Positions 16,606 through 25,751 of a stretch of 64,000 bases of DNA are shown in pieces. The notes under the pieces are model-generated. The model saw only the letters and a program-made list of their open reading frames with translations, had not been told where the DNA came from and made no database searches. Every line of letters begins with the position of its first letter. Positions within the stretch are counted from its first letter, which is position 1. The translations under genes were made by a program, and so were the position numbers. The stretch is taken from the NCBI RefSeq assembly GCF_014844135.1, contig NZ_CP041403.1, positions 496,001-560,000 on the forward strand, written 5' to 3'. Source of the DNA: Arcobacter sp. FWKO B (GTDB taxonomy: Bacteria > Campylobacterota > Campylobacteria > Campylobacterales > Arcobacteraceae).

Positions 16606-18054
16606 ATGATATCTATTTTTAAAAAAATTTTTGATAGAAACATTCAAAGCCAGAAATTACTTCTAGAATCTACATTAGAACAAGTATTAGATGTAAAAGA
16701 TGATGTAATAACATCTTATTTCATCAAAAAAAGAGACCACTTTTTTAAACTTTTAAGTACAAAAACTTATGAATCATCAAAATTTGAAACTATAAATATA
16801 ATCAAAAAAGCAAGACTTCATATATTACTTGATTCAAAAAATGTAATAAACAAAGAAATAGAAATAAATAGTGTAATAAAAAATCAAAATGCTATAAATA
16901 ATATACTTACACTAAAAGCAAAAGAGCTTGATAAAGAAGAACTAAAAATAAGGTATTCACAAATACCAGCAAAAAAAAATGCACAAAGTATAATATACAA
17001 TCTATATGCTATTAAAAAAAGTATTATTTACAGTTACAATGATTTAGCTCCAGATAAACTAAAGTATAAAACAATATCAAGTGATTGTTTTTCTCTATAC
17101 TCTTTTAGTGCAATGCTATTGCCAAAATCATATTTTATATGTTGTTTTTTGCAAGATAGTGAGATATTTACAATTGCATGCGATAATGAACAGATTATAT
17201 TTTCAAGATCAACAAATATCTATTACAGTAACCTACAAGAATTAGATATTACTGTTATAAGTGAAATAAGTAGAACTACTGCACATATATTACAAACTTA
17301 TAGAAACTTTAAATTCGAATATATGGTTCTTTATGGTGAATTGGCAAAAAATCGTGAACTAGCTGAGCAAATATCCTCGGTTTCAAAACTAAAAGTTATT
17401 ACACCAAATCCATCTTTTTTTGTCCCAAAAAACCTAATAGATTTATTTATAAATAAAACTTATCTATTTGGAGTAAGCAATTTTAATCAAAAATATAATT
17501 TCTTACCAACTTTTATAAAAGGTTTACAACAATATACAAAGATATCAAAATGGCTTATGATTGGATTAATGGTAATTGCTTTATATTTATCTGCTGTTAC
17601 TATGATAAATATCAAATCTGTTATAAATGAAGAGAATATTTTGAATACTAACAAACAAATATTTAATATCAAAAAAACAAATATAAACTTATACGATACA
17701 AAAGAGTTAAAATATCTTGAACATTTTTTATCTTTGCAAAATATAATGCTATCAAGAAATATTATAGAAAAGCTATATTTATTTACTCCATTATTCAATA
17801 TAGTAAAGCCACATCATATAGAGTTTGACTTTGTTGATCCTCAAGAAGTAGGAAAACTAGAGTTTGAGCAAACTTTTGATGATCTTAAGAGTTTGATAAA
17901 TATAGAAAAAGTTTTTAAACAAACTTTACAAGAGATTCAAAATCAACATAATTCACTTACATTTACAATAAATAGTGATTATAAAAAACTTGAATTTAAA
18001 GCCAAAGTTAATATAATATTTTCTAACACTGTTTCAAAAAGGAGAAACAGATGA
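16606..18054 (+). CDS. PilM/PilN-like pilus assembly protein (MshI-like fusion)
   Basis: This protein has 482 residues. The N-terminal ~310 residues look cytoplasmic and lack membrane segments, with a weak actin-like pattern (YMVLYGELAKNRELAEQIS). A single membrane helix (about residues 314-336, WLMIGLMVIALYLSAV) is followed by a ~145-residue periplasmic part with coiled-coil character. That is the layout expected if PilM (cytoplasmic) and PilN (bitopic) were one polypeptide, as in MSHA-type MshI. Primary sequence is weakly conserved, so the call relies heavily on position before PilO- and PilP-like genes. A TTG at 16603 is in frame, but the ATG at 16606 is better spaced from gaaagga. Confidence 0.65.
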   Translation: MISIFKKIFDRNIQSQKLLLESTLEQVLDVKDDVITSYFIKKRDHFFKLLSTKTYESSKFETINIIKKARLHILLDSKNVINKEIEINSVIKNQNAINNILTLKAKELDKEELKIRYSQIPAKKNAQSIIYNLYAIKKSIIYSYNDLAPDKLKYKTISSDCFSLYSFSAMLLPKSYFICCFLQDSEIFTIACDNEQIIFSRSTNIYYSNLQELDITVISEISRTTAHILQTYRNFKFEYMVLYGELAKNRELAEQISSVSKLKVITPNPSFFVPKNLIDLFINKTYLFGVSNFNQKYNFLPTFIKGLQQYTKISKWLMIGLMVIALYLSAVTMINIKSVINEENILNTNKQIFNIKKTNINLYDTKELKYLEHFLSLQNIMLSRNIIEKLYLFTPLFNIVKPHHIEFDFVDPQEVGKLEFEQTFDDLKSLINIEKVFKQTLQEIQNQHNSLTFTINSDYKKLEFKAKVNIIFSNTVSKRRNR

Positions 18055-18578
18055 CAAAATATAGACTAATAAAATCCTTTTTTGTAAGTGGCACTTTTGG
18101 AATAACTGTTTTAACAATTTGTATTGCACTTTTATTTATAAATAACCTTTTTTTGGAACTAAAACTTGAAAAATTGGAAAATGAAAACTCACTTGTGTTA
18201 CAACAAATTCATACTTTAAGTGATGCCGATGCACTTAATACAAATATCGAAAAACTTATTATCCAAAATAAAAATATGTTTTTAACAAAAGCTTTAGCAA
18301 ATAAAAAAATTATTGAACACTTTGATAATATCAAGCTTAGATATCCAGTTGAGTTAAAATATATTGACCTAAATAAAGATGATTTTTTGATGGTTGATTT
18401 TATATATCATGAAATTCCAACAACTATAAAACAACTTGAAGATATATTAACAACTCTTTTGCCATCTAATGATATGTGCTTTAGTGTAAAAAAATTTATA
18501 CTATTAAAGGACAAAATAACAGTTCAGATTTTGGTAAATATCCCTTATATTGATAAAACTCAGATAAGGAATAAGTAA
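18051..18578 (+). CDS. PilO/MshJ-like pilus assembly protein
   Basis: This is a 175-residue bitopic protein with one membrane helix (about residues 14-33), a coiled coil (LELKLEKLENENSLVLQQI) and a small periplasmic domain of alternating strands and helices, the PilO plan. It overlaps the preceding gene by four bases (ATGA) and abuts the next gene directly. It is predicted to link the inner-membrane platform to the secretin together with its PilN- and PilP-like neighbours. The sequence itself carries no diagnostic motif. Confidence 0.6.
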   Translation: MTKYRLIKSFFVSGTFGITVLTICIALLFINNLFLELKLEKLENENSLVLQQIHTLSDADALNTNIEKLIIQNKNMFLTKALANKKIIEHFDNIKLRYPVELKYIDLNKDDFLMVDFIYHEIPTTIKQLEDILTTLLPSNDMCFSVKKFILLKDKITVQILVNIPYIDKTQIRNK

Positions 18579-19112
18579 ATGAAAAGCTTTGATATAAAAA
18601 ATCACCTTATGCCAAAACATATATTTTTATTACTTATGCCTTTTGTGATTTTACTTGGTTTGAATATGTACAAAACAGAGATAAAACTAGTGATAAAAAA
18701 TTTATTTATTGACTCAGTTAGCTCAAATATACAAAGGCTATCTTTTTCATCGATAGATTATAAAAATTTAGAAAATATTATGGTAAAAAATGAAGAATTA
18801 AGAAAATTATCAAAACCATATAATACAAATACCATCAAAGATATTGCAAAATCATTGCCACTTGTAGAAATAAAACCTAATATTGTACCAATGAATTTGA
18901 CAAATTATACTCAAGAAACACCAACACAAAGCGAACAAAAAACATACAAACTATCATCTATTATTATAGGTTCAAGTAAAATTGCTATTATAAATGATAT
19001 AATAGTAAGAGAAAATGATATAGTTCATGACGCACAAGTACTTGAAATACATAAAGATAAGGTTTTGATCAAAACTTCACAGGGGGATAGATGGCTAGAA
19101 ATATTCAGATAA
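18579..19112 (+). CDS. PilP/MshK-like pilus assembly protein
   Basis: This 177-residue protein has an N-terminal membrane segment (HIFLLLMPFVILLGLNMY) and an extended linker. Its C-terminal beta domain (KLSSIIIGSSKIAIINDI, then VLEIHKDKVLIKTSQGDRW) resembles the HR domain of PilP and GspC that contacts the secretin N-domains. It overlaps the secretin gene by 22 bases. The role is inferred from fold and order. Confidence 0.65.
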   Translation: MKSFDIKNHLMPKHIFLLLMPFVILLGLNMYKTEIKLVIKNLFIDSVSSNIQRLSFSSIDYKNLENIMVKNEELRKLSKPYNTNTIKDIAKSLPLVEIKPNIVPMNLTNYTQETPTQSEQKTYKLSSIIIGSSKIAIINDIIVRENDIVHDAQVLEIHKDKVLIKTSQGDRWLEIFR

Positions 19113-20296
19113 TTGTTTTATTTATAATACTTTTTTTGATACAGGGGTGTATGCCCAAAAATGATAGCTTTAAAAAAACAGATATCAAGCAAGAAGTAAC
19201 AAATATAAATCAATTGTCTGAAAATGATTTTTTAGGTGTAAATAATTTTACAAGGTCAACTCCTCCACCTCCACTAATACTACCAAGTCCATACAAAAAA
19301 CCTTCCCCTTTTGATGGTAAAACATTTAGTATATCTGCTGCAAATCAACCTATTACTAGGATATTGTATCTAATAGCACAAGATGCTGGAGTAAATCTTA
19401 TATTAGATCAAGATATGGATGAAAACCAACTAATTACGCTAAATATTTCTAATGCCCCTTTACAAAAAGTACTTGATCATGTCATGAACTTATCTGGTTG
19501 TTATTATACAATAGATGGCAATATGTTGCATGTCAAAGCAACTATGACAAAAATATTTGAAGTTCCTTATATAAAAACTCTTTCATCATACCGTTCTAGT
19601 GTAGGTGGTGATGTAATAAGTGGAAATAGTGGCTCATCTGGTCTCCAAGGGCAATTTACACTTAACTTTAATAATTCTGAAGAGGTAAATGATTTTTATA
19701 AACAACTTGAAAATAATATTCAAACAAAACTTTCTGAAAATGGGAAATATATTATAAATAAATTTACAGGTATTATTTCAGTTACGGATAAAAAAACCAA
19801 TGTTGATAATATTGAAGAAATCATAAATAATATCATAAGACTATCATCAAAAACCATAACTATAGAGGCAAAAATATTTGAAGTGATATTAAATGATTCA
19901 CACCAATTAGGTATTAGCTGGAGTAATATTTGGCATAATATTGCTAAAGGTGGAACACTTAGTGTATCACAGCCTCTTGGACTTACTGGAACAGCAGCTT
20001 CACTTGAACTAAATAGAAACAACTTAAATGTACTACTTCAAGCTATAAATACATCTGGAAGTATAGAAACCCTTTCAAATCCAAGAATAAGTGTTTCAAA
20101 TGGGCAAAGTGCTTTGATAAGTTCTGGTAAGATTGTCCCTTTTTGGGAAAAAGAGGTAACTTACTCAACTTCTACAACAACAAGTAATATACCAACTGTC
20201 ACATATCAAAGAAGGGATGTACTTGATGGAATATCCCTTGGTGTGACTCCTGTTGTTTTAACTAATGGCAATATACTTCCTAAGTTCAAATCATAA
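19091..20296 (+). pseudogene. mshL: MshL-like secretin, 5' fragment (split by IS30 element)
   Basis: This is the N-terminal 401 codons of an outer-membrane secretin lipoprotein. The lipobox is LIQGC (Cys ~20). Residues ~75-150 are a secretin/TonB short N-terminal domain (SAANQPITRILYLIAQDAGV), followed by the N1-like domain and the start of the secretin barrel (KTITIEAKIFEVILNDSHQLG, LSNPRISVSNGQSALISSG, GISLGVTPVV). The frame ends at a stop supplied by the inserted element, so the barrel is truncated and should not assemble. Deleting the IS and one AT copy joins it in frame to the fragment at 21375-21688. The junction would carry about 11 residues (LPKFKSSLEWA) that seem extra for the family, so the pre-insertion gene may already have been altered. 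Confidence 0.88.
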
Positions 20297-21372
20297 ATGC
20301 ATATTTTCTTAAAGTGAAGGTTATAGGAGGGTTAACAAATATTTTGTTATCCTTTTTCACCACAAAATAGGAAAATATTTATGAAGAAATTCACACAGTT
20401 AACCCTAAAAGAAAGATACCAGATATATGCTTATATTAAGGTTGGATATACTCAAAAAGAAATTGCTGATTGTTTAGGTACTTCACAATCTACAATTAGC
20501 AGAGAACTAAAAAGAAATAGTTCTGAAGGCGACTACAAACCTGAAGTTGCAGAACAGTTGAGTTTTTATAGACACAAATATAAAACCAAACATTTAAAGC
20601 TTACTAGAAAAGTTATGAACTACATCAAAGATAAGCTTAAAGAGGATTGGTCTCCTGAACAAATATCTGGAGTTATGAGATTGAAGAAACTGCCTTGGGT
20701 ATCCCATGAAACTATTTATCAGTATATTTACAAGAACAAATATCATGATGGGAAACTATATCTAAAACTTAGACATAAAAATAAAAAGTATCATAAAAGA
20801 GGAAATGAATATAACTCTAGAGGAGTTATTAAAAACAGAGTATCTATTGAACAAAGACCAAAAATTGTTGAACATAAAAAAAGAGTTGGTGACTTTGAGA
20901 TAGATACAGTAATAGGTAAAAATCATATTGGTGCATTAGTTACTATTGTTGATAGAGCATCAAAGTTTACATTAATCAAAAAAGTTGATTCTAAAAAAGC
21001 AGATATTGTATCTCAAGCTTTAATAGATATGCTTTATCCAATAAGAGAACTTACGCATACCATTACATCAGATAATGGCAAAGAGTTTGCATATCATGAA
21101 AATGTATCAAAAGCATTAGATGCAAAGTTTTACTTTGCAAATCCATATCACTCTTGGGAGAGAGGATTAAATGAACATACAAATGGTCTAATACGACAAT
21201 ATTTACCCAAACAGACAGATTTCACTAAAGTTAAAAGAAAGGAAATTAGAGAAATCCAAAACAGATTAAATAATAGACCTAGAAAATCACTTGGATATAA
21301 AACTCCATCTGAGGTTTTTTATGCTAAAGTAGCAAAAGTTTTAACAGCTTAATTTGGTGAAAATATGCATTT
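20295..21372 (+). mobile_element. IS30-family insertion sequence (about 1.08 kb)
   Basis: The ends are inverted repeats: AAATGCATATTTTC at the left (20295-20308) and its complement at the right (21359-21372). A 2-bp AT directly repeats at both borders (20293-20294 and 21373-21374) and is the probable target duplication. If the AT is counted in the repeats the match is 16 bp. The element carries one transposase gene. The open transposase frame and matching ends suggest a recent, possibly still mobile insertion. It sits inside the pilus secretin gene. Confidence 0.85.
20381..21352 (+). CDS. IS30 family transposase
   Basis: This is an intact 323-residue DDE transposase. The N-terminal helix-turn-helix reads LKERYQIYAYIKVGYTQKEI then LGTSQSTISRELKRN, the IS30 signature. 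Catalytic residues are Asp in GDFEIDTVIGK, Asp in TITSDNGKEF and Glu in RGLNEHTNGLIRQYLPK; the terminal RPRKSLGYKTPSEVF is also typical. No frameshift is visible. It is transcribed in the same direction as the host pilus operon, so it may be read from that promoter. Confidence 0.95.
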   Translation: MKKFTQLTLKERYQIYAYIKVGYTQKEIADCLGTSQSTISRELKRNSSEGDYKPEVAEQLSFYRHKYKTKHLKLTRKVMNYIKDKLKEDWSPEQISGVMRLKKLPWVSHETIYQYIYKNKYHDGKLYLKLRHKNKKYHKRGNEYNSRGVIKNRVSIEQRPKIVEHKKRVGDFEIDTVIGKNHIGALVTIVDRASKFTLIKKVDSKKADIVSQALIDMLYPIRELTHTITSDNGKEFAYHENVSKALDAKFYFANPYHSWERGLNEHTNGLIRQYLPKQTDFTKVKRKEIREIQNRLNNRPRKSLGYKTPSEVFYAKVAKVLTA

Positions 21373-21374
21373 AT

Positions 21375-21688
21375 CTCTTGAATGGGCGCTTTTAAATATC
21401 GTACCAGTATCTACTACTATAGAATCTATGGTAAATTTTTCTGACGGTGGGCAACAAGTTGCAACTGCACCTATTATAAATATAAAAGAAGCTGGAACTG
21501 TAATTCAAGCTAGAGAAAGTGAACTAGTTGTAATTGGAGGGCTTATCAATGAAACATATAAAAAAGATGAAGACTCAGTACCTGGGATTTCTAATCTTCC
21601 TGTAGTTGGTGGATTGTTTAAGAAAAAAAGCAATTCAAAAGAAAAAAGAGAGTTAATAATTTTATTAAAACTAACAGTAGATAATTAA
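21375..21688 (+). pseudogene. mshL: MshL-like secretin, 3' fragment
   Basis: This is the C-terminal part of the secretin barrel: LLNIVPVSTTIESM, VIQARESELVVIGGLI, then VPGISNLPVVGGLFKKKS and ELIILLKL, all standard GspD/PilQ family signatures. An ATG at 21365, lying in the IS right end, is in frame, but no ribosome binding site is evident and the product would lack the N-domains. It ends two bases before the next gene. See the 5' fragment at 19091. Confidence 0.88.
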
Positions 21689-21690
21689 CA

Positions 21691-22674
21691 ATGAAAACAA
21701 AAATATTTATACTTTTTATTTTTTTTCACTTGCACCTATTTGCTAATAGTGAAGTATTTTATTCTATCCAACTATTTAGCTCAAATGACAAATCATTTGC
21801 AATAGAGTTTGCACAACAACTACCACAAAATATTCAAAAAGATACTTTAATAATCCCTTTTACAAAATCTGTTGCTGTTAGATACAAACAAGCTATAAGC
21901 TCTAGTGAGCTTGATGAAGCACTAAAAGAGATAAAATTACTTGGTTTTAAAGATGCTATTATTACACAAACTAGATATGAAAGGCTAAGTACTGTTATAG
22001 ATTTTCAAATGCACTCTGATTCTGACATGTTAGAAGAACAAAATACTATCTTAAACGATGAAGATGAGATGGTACAAAATGCTATAGTAGTAACTCCTCC
22101 TCCACATGAAGAACCTATCTTAATAAGTGAAAATGAAAAAACAACTATTTTATTAAATGCTGATGAATATTTTAGTAAACATAACTATAGAAAAAGTCTT
22201 GAACTATATGAAAAAGCTTATTTTGGAGGTCATAACTCAAAAGATATTGAGGTAAACATAGGATATATCATAGGGCTTTTGCAAGATTCTCAAAAAGCTT
22301 CTGATTTTACTACTATTGTAAATGAAAGAGAGGCTTTTTTATATGCTGTAGGGATGGGCTTCTTAGAAGTAGATAGAGATGATTTGATAAAACATCTTAT
22401 TAATCCTAGGCTTTTTTATGATGAAGATGGATATTTGCTATTGCTTTTGGCTATAGTATATGAAAAAGAACAAAATTATACTACATCAAAAGAGTTTTAT
22501 AAGGATGCCTATACAAAAAATAGGTTTAATCCATATTTTGGCTATTTATATGCAAGAATACTTGATATTACTGGTGACAACTTACAAGCTTTAGATATAT
22601 ATAAAAGAACACAAAGAATAGCACAAAACGAACTGCAAGATTATATTACTACAAGAATCAAAGAATTAAGATGA
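21691..22674 (+). CDS. SPOR-like/TPR pilus-associated protein (MshN-like position)
   Basis: This 327-residue protein starts with a signal peptide (KIFILFIFFHLHLFANS). Residues ~22-115 have the beta-alpha pattern of a SPOR domain (FYSIQLFSSNDKSFAIEFA, then LKEIKLLGFKDAII). After an acidic linker, residues ~150-320 show TPR-like helical pairs (ADEYFSKHNYRKSLELYEKA, ARILDITGDNLQALDIYK). In MSHA loci a TPR protein, MshN, follows the secretin region, and this gene has that position. It starts two bases after the broken secretin and overlaps the next prepilin by four bases. Possible roles are peptidoglycan binding and pilotage of the machine. Confidence 0.7.
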   Translation: MKTKIFILFIFFHLHLFANSEVFYSIQLFSSNDKSFAIEFAQQLPQNIQKDTLIIPFTKSVAVRYKQAISSSELDEALKEIKLLGFKDAIITQTRYERLSTVIDFQMHSDSDMLEEQNTILNDEDEMVQNAIVVTPPPHEEPILISENEKTTILLNADEYFSKHNYRKSLELYEKAYFGGHNSKDIEVNIGYIIGLLQDSQKASDFTTIVNEREAFLYAVGMGFLEVDRDDLIKHLINPRLFYDEDGYLLLLLAIVYEKEQNYTTSKEFYKDAYTKNRFNPYFGYLYARILDITGDNLQALDIYKRTQRIAQNELQDYITTRIKELR

Positions 22675-24539
22675 AAAAAAGAGCTTTTACTGTTGTTGAA
22701 TTAGCTGTTGTACTTATTATTATTGGGCTTTTAGTAGGTGGTGGTGTAGGAATTATGGGTGTACTTACCCAAAAAGCAAAACTATCAGAAACAAGACAAA
22801 GTATAGAAGCACTTGAGCAGTCAATCTTAGGCTATGTACAAAGAACAAAAAGGCTTCCTAATACTCTAAATACATTAGGTATAAAAACAACTGATGCTTA
22901 CAATAAATCTATACAATACTTTACTATGGATGAAATTGATAATATTTGTGATCAAAAACCTGAAAACTATCTTCAAGTACAAGACAATACACTCTTGCCA
23001 AGTAACCTTAAAACTGACATTGCATTTATACTAATTGCTGATGGTGAAAATAGATGTAACCAAACAGGTGATAATATTGAAGAGACTTTTATAGTATCAA
23101 ATCAATATGAGAGTATAAACTGCCTTGATGGTACAGCTGGACAATATGATGATATTGTAAGATATATGGATATTGATGGACTAAGAAAGCTTGTATGCAG
23201 TGCTTTTAATATATCTACTTATATACTTCCAACAGGTACGCAATGGGAGTATTATACAGCAAATTTAGGGGCTAGTGATGGTGTAGCACCTTATGTTTGG
23301 AGCCTTGATGGTGGTAGTTCACTCCCTATGGGACTAAGTATTACAGGCTCAAACATCTCTGGGACTCCTGAAGTACATGGAAGCTATAACTTTACAGTAG
23401 TAGCAACCGATGCTGAGGGAAAAGTAGCTAAGAAAAATCTAAATATTACACTTAGTTCAAATTTACCAAGAATTGTGACAGATTATCTTGCATTTGGAAT
23501 AAAAAATGTTAATTATCCAAATACTGCACTAAGTGCTGATGGTGGAAAGCCAGGTGGTTATACTTGGAATTTAGTAAGTGGTGCGTTGCCTCCTGGTTTG
23601 CTTTTGCTTGATCAGTGGATATATGGGCAACCAACGACAGAAGGGACTTACTCTTTTACAGTCTCTGTTACAGATACAGCAATGCAAACAACAACAAAAA
23701 CTTTATCAATCGCAATAAATCCTCAAAGTACTGGAGGAGGTGGAGGAGAAGATCCACCACCTCCTCCACCTCCACCTGGGGTTTGTGTACCAGGAAAAGA
23801 AATATTTACTTATACTGGCACTATGCAGTATTTTACAGTACCTGAGTATTGTACAAAACTTACATTTAAAGTATGGGGTGCTGGTGGTGGCGGCGGAACT
23901 AGCAGTACTGGTGGTGCAGGTGGATATGCAAATGGCGAGCTTAATAGTGTAGAAGGTGGCTGGATTTATAATGTACTTGTTGGCGGTGGTGGTGTTGGTG
24001 TTGGTATGGCTACTGGAGGATACGGTGGCGGTGGAAACGGTGGTGTTACTGGTGGACAAAAAGGAGCTGGGGCTGGTGGAAGAAGTGAAGTAAGTGGCTC
24101 TTCTTCTGTTATTATTACTGCTGGTGGTGGCGGTGGCGGTGGAGTAAGCAACGCTGGTGGTGGTGGCGGTGGAAACACTGGATATAATGGCTTAGGCACC
24201 AACTCAGGACAAGGTGGTACACAAATAGCTGCTGGTGCTGGGTATGATGGAGGAAGTGGAAGCAATGGTGGAAATGCAACCGTAAGCACAAACAACCAAA
24301 ATGGTGGTGGTGGCGGTGGCGGCTACTTTGGTGGTGGAGCTGGAAGAGGAACTACTGATAGAGCTGGCGGTGGAGGCGGAAGCGGATATATAGGTGGTGT
24401 TGCAAATGGTATAAATCAAGCTTCTACCACACAAACTCCACCTAACAACGCTGATACAGACTATATACTTGGTATTGGAGTTGGTGCAAATAGTGCTGGA
24501 GTTGGAGGGAATGGACTAGTAGTTATTTACTACGAATAA
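22671..24539 (+). CDS. giant prepilin with Ig-like and glycine-rich adhesin domains
   Basis: This protein has 622 residues. Leader MKKRA is followed by FTVVELAVVLIIIGLLVGGG: a prepilin with Glu at +5 but Ala instead of Gly before the cleavage site. Residues ~195-265 and ~290-355 are two putative-Ig (He_PIG-like) domains with the LPMGLSI/SGTPEVHGSYNFTVVATD pattern repeated as LPPGLLL/YGQPTTEGTYSFTVSVTD. An eight-proline run links to a C-terminal domain (~residues 375-620) that starts with FTYTGTMQYFTVPEYC and FKVWGAGGGGG and is dominated by Gly runs, like the glycine-rich domain of ALK receptors and some phage adhesins. It is probably a minor pilin sitting at the pilus tip as adhesin. It is the last plus-strand gene of the locus. 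Confidence 0.8.
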   Translation: MKKRAFTVVELAVVLIIIGLLVGGGVGIMGVLTQKAKLSETRQSIEALEQSILGYVQRTKRLPNTLNTLGIKTTDAYNKSIQYFTMDEIDNICDQKPENYLQVQDNTLLPSNLKTDIAFILIADGENRCNQTGDNIEETFIVSNQYESINCLDGTAGQYDDIVRYMDIDGLRKLVCSAFNISTYILPTGTQWEYYTANLGASDGVAPYVWSLDGGSSLPMGLSITGSNISGTPEVHGSYNFTVVATDAEGKVAKKNLNITLSSNLPRIVTDYLAFGIKNVNYPNTALSADGGKPGGYTWNLVSGALPPGLLLLDQWIYGQPTTEGTYSFTVSVTDTAMQTTTKTLSIAINPQSTGGGGGEDPPPPPPPPGVCVPGKEIFTYTGTMQYFTVPEYCTKLTFKVWGAGGGGGTSSTGGAGGYANGELNSVEGGWIYNVLVGGGGVGVGMATGGYGGGGNGGVTGGQKGAGAGGRSEVSGSSSVIITAGGGGGGGVSNAGGGGGGNTGYNGLGTNSGQGGTQIAAGAGYDGGSGSNGGNATVSTNNQNGGGGGGGYFGGGAGRGTTDRAGGGGGSGYIGGVANGINQASTTQTPPNNADTDYILGIGVGANSAGVGGNGLVVIYYE

Positions 24540-25751
24540 CTACCCAACTTGCCCTATAAGATCATAGATAGGTCCAAGAAGAGCTAACATAATAGTTCCC
24601 ATAAATGCACCAACTATTACCATAAGAGCTGGTTCTATGATTTTTGTTATATTTTCAGCCATATAATCTACTTTTTCATAGTGATAACTTGAAATTTCTT
24701 TTAGTTGTCTATCTATATCACCAGTTTGTTCTCCTACAGAAAGCATCCTAATAGAAAATGGTGAATAAAGATTTGTATCTTTTAAAGCAAGGGATAGTTG
24801 CTCCCCTTTTTCTATCTTTAATATAGCTTCTGCTATATTTTTTTTATATACTTCATTTTGTATATTGTTTTGTAAAACATGCATAGCATCAAATATGGGA
24901 AGCCCAGAATTGATAGAAAGTCTTAGATATTCACAAATAAATGCGATATTAAAGTTTTTTTGCAATGATGAGATAATAGGAATTTTTAGTAATAATTTAT
25001 GAAAATTATATCTTGCTATATATGAGTGTTTTACCGCATATCTGATTAATATAAAAATCCCAACAAAAACACTTAAAACTTCTAAACCATACTTTTGTAA
25101 ATAATCAGATGATGAAATAAATGCCAAAGTTATTGGAGGCATAACAATATTCATACTTTGAAAAAGAGCAATGATTTGAGGTAATACATATATCATCCAC
25201 ACAAGCATAGCTACAATTATAGCAGTAATTGCAAATGATGGATAAATTAAAGCTTGTGTTGCTTTTTTCTTAAGATTTTCAATCTTTTCTAAAAACTCAG
25301 CACCTCTTTTTAGAGTTTCTTCTAATTCTCCTGTTTTTTCACCTATTACAATAAGCCCTATTATTAAAGGGGTGAAAATATACTCATATTTTCTCATAGC
25401 CTTTGAAAGTGATGTTCCAGTACTTATATTTGATGCAATGTCTTTCATAACATATGCCAAATCTTTATTTTGCACATCTAAAGCCATATCTTTTATACCA
25501 TCATAGAGTGGCACTCCAGATTTGACTATGGTATATAAATTTTTTAAAAGTTCTATTACCTCTTCTTTACTTACCCTTTTTTTTATAAAATTACCAAGAG
25601 TCCAATTAAAATAAGCAGGTACTTCTTTGATATCTAATAATACTTTATTTTCATTTTGAGCTTTTGTAAAAAGATCATCAATACTACTTGCTTCTATTAT
25701 AGCTCTTTTTTCATTGCCACTTTCATCTATTTGTTTGACAAAAAAGTACAT
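24540..25751 (-). CDS. mshG: type IV pilus/type II secretion platform protein (MshG/PilC/GspF)
   Basis: This 403-residue polytopic inner-membrane platform protein couples the ATPases to pilin insertion. It has the duplicated T2SSF domain: GVPLYDGIKDMA with LKRGAEFLEKIENLKKKA in the first half, and SGLPIFDAMHVL, SVGEQTGDIDRQLKEIS in the second, plus three main membrane segments (about residues 170-190, 220-240, 375-395). The start overlaps the stop of mshE by one base. The C-terminus abuts the convergent giant prepilin gene with no spacer. Confidence 0.92.
   Translation of the reverse strand: MYFFVKQIDESGNEKRAIIEASSIDDLFTKAQNENKVLLDIKEVPAYFNWTLGNFIKKRVSKEEVIELLKNLYTIVKSGVPLYDGIKDMALDVQNKDLAYVMKDIASNISTGTSLSKAMRKYEYIFTPLIIGLIVIGEKTGELEETLKRGAEFLEKIENLKKKATQALIYPSFAITAIIVAMLVWMIYVLPQIIALFQSMNIVMPPITLAFISSSDYLQKYGLEVLSVFVGIFILIRYAVKHSYIARYNFHKLLLKIPIISSLQKNFNIAFICEYLRLSINSGLPIFDAMHVLQNNIQNEVYKKNIAEAILKIEKGEQLSLALKDTNLYSPFSIRMLSVGEQTGDIDRQLKEISSYHYEKVDYMAENITKIIEPALMVIVGAFMGTIMLALLGPIYDLIGQVG

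Noticed and set aside
23706-24434. Several ORFs opposite and inside the glycine-rich prepilin domain
   Set aside because: They are Pro- or Ser/Thr-rich shadows of GGT/GGC runs with no start signals.
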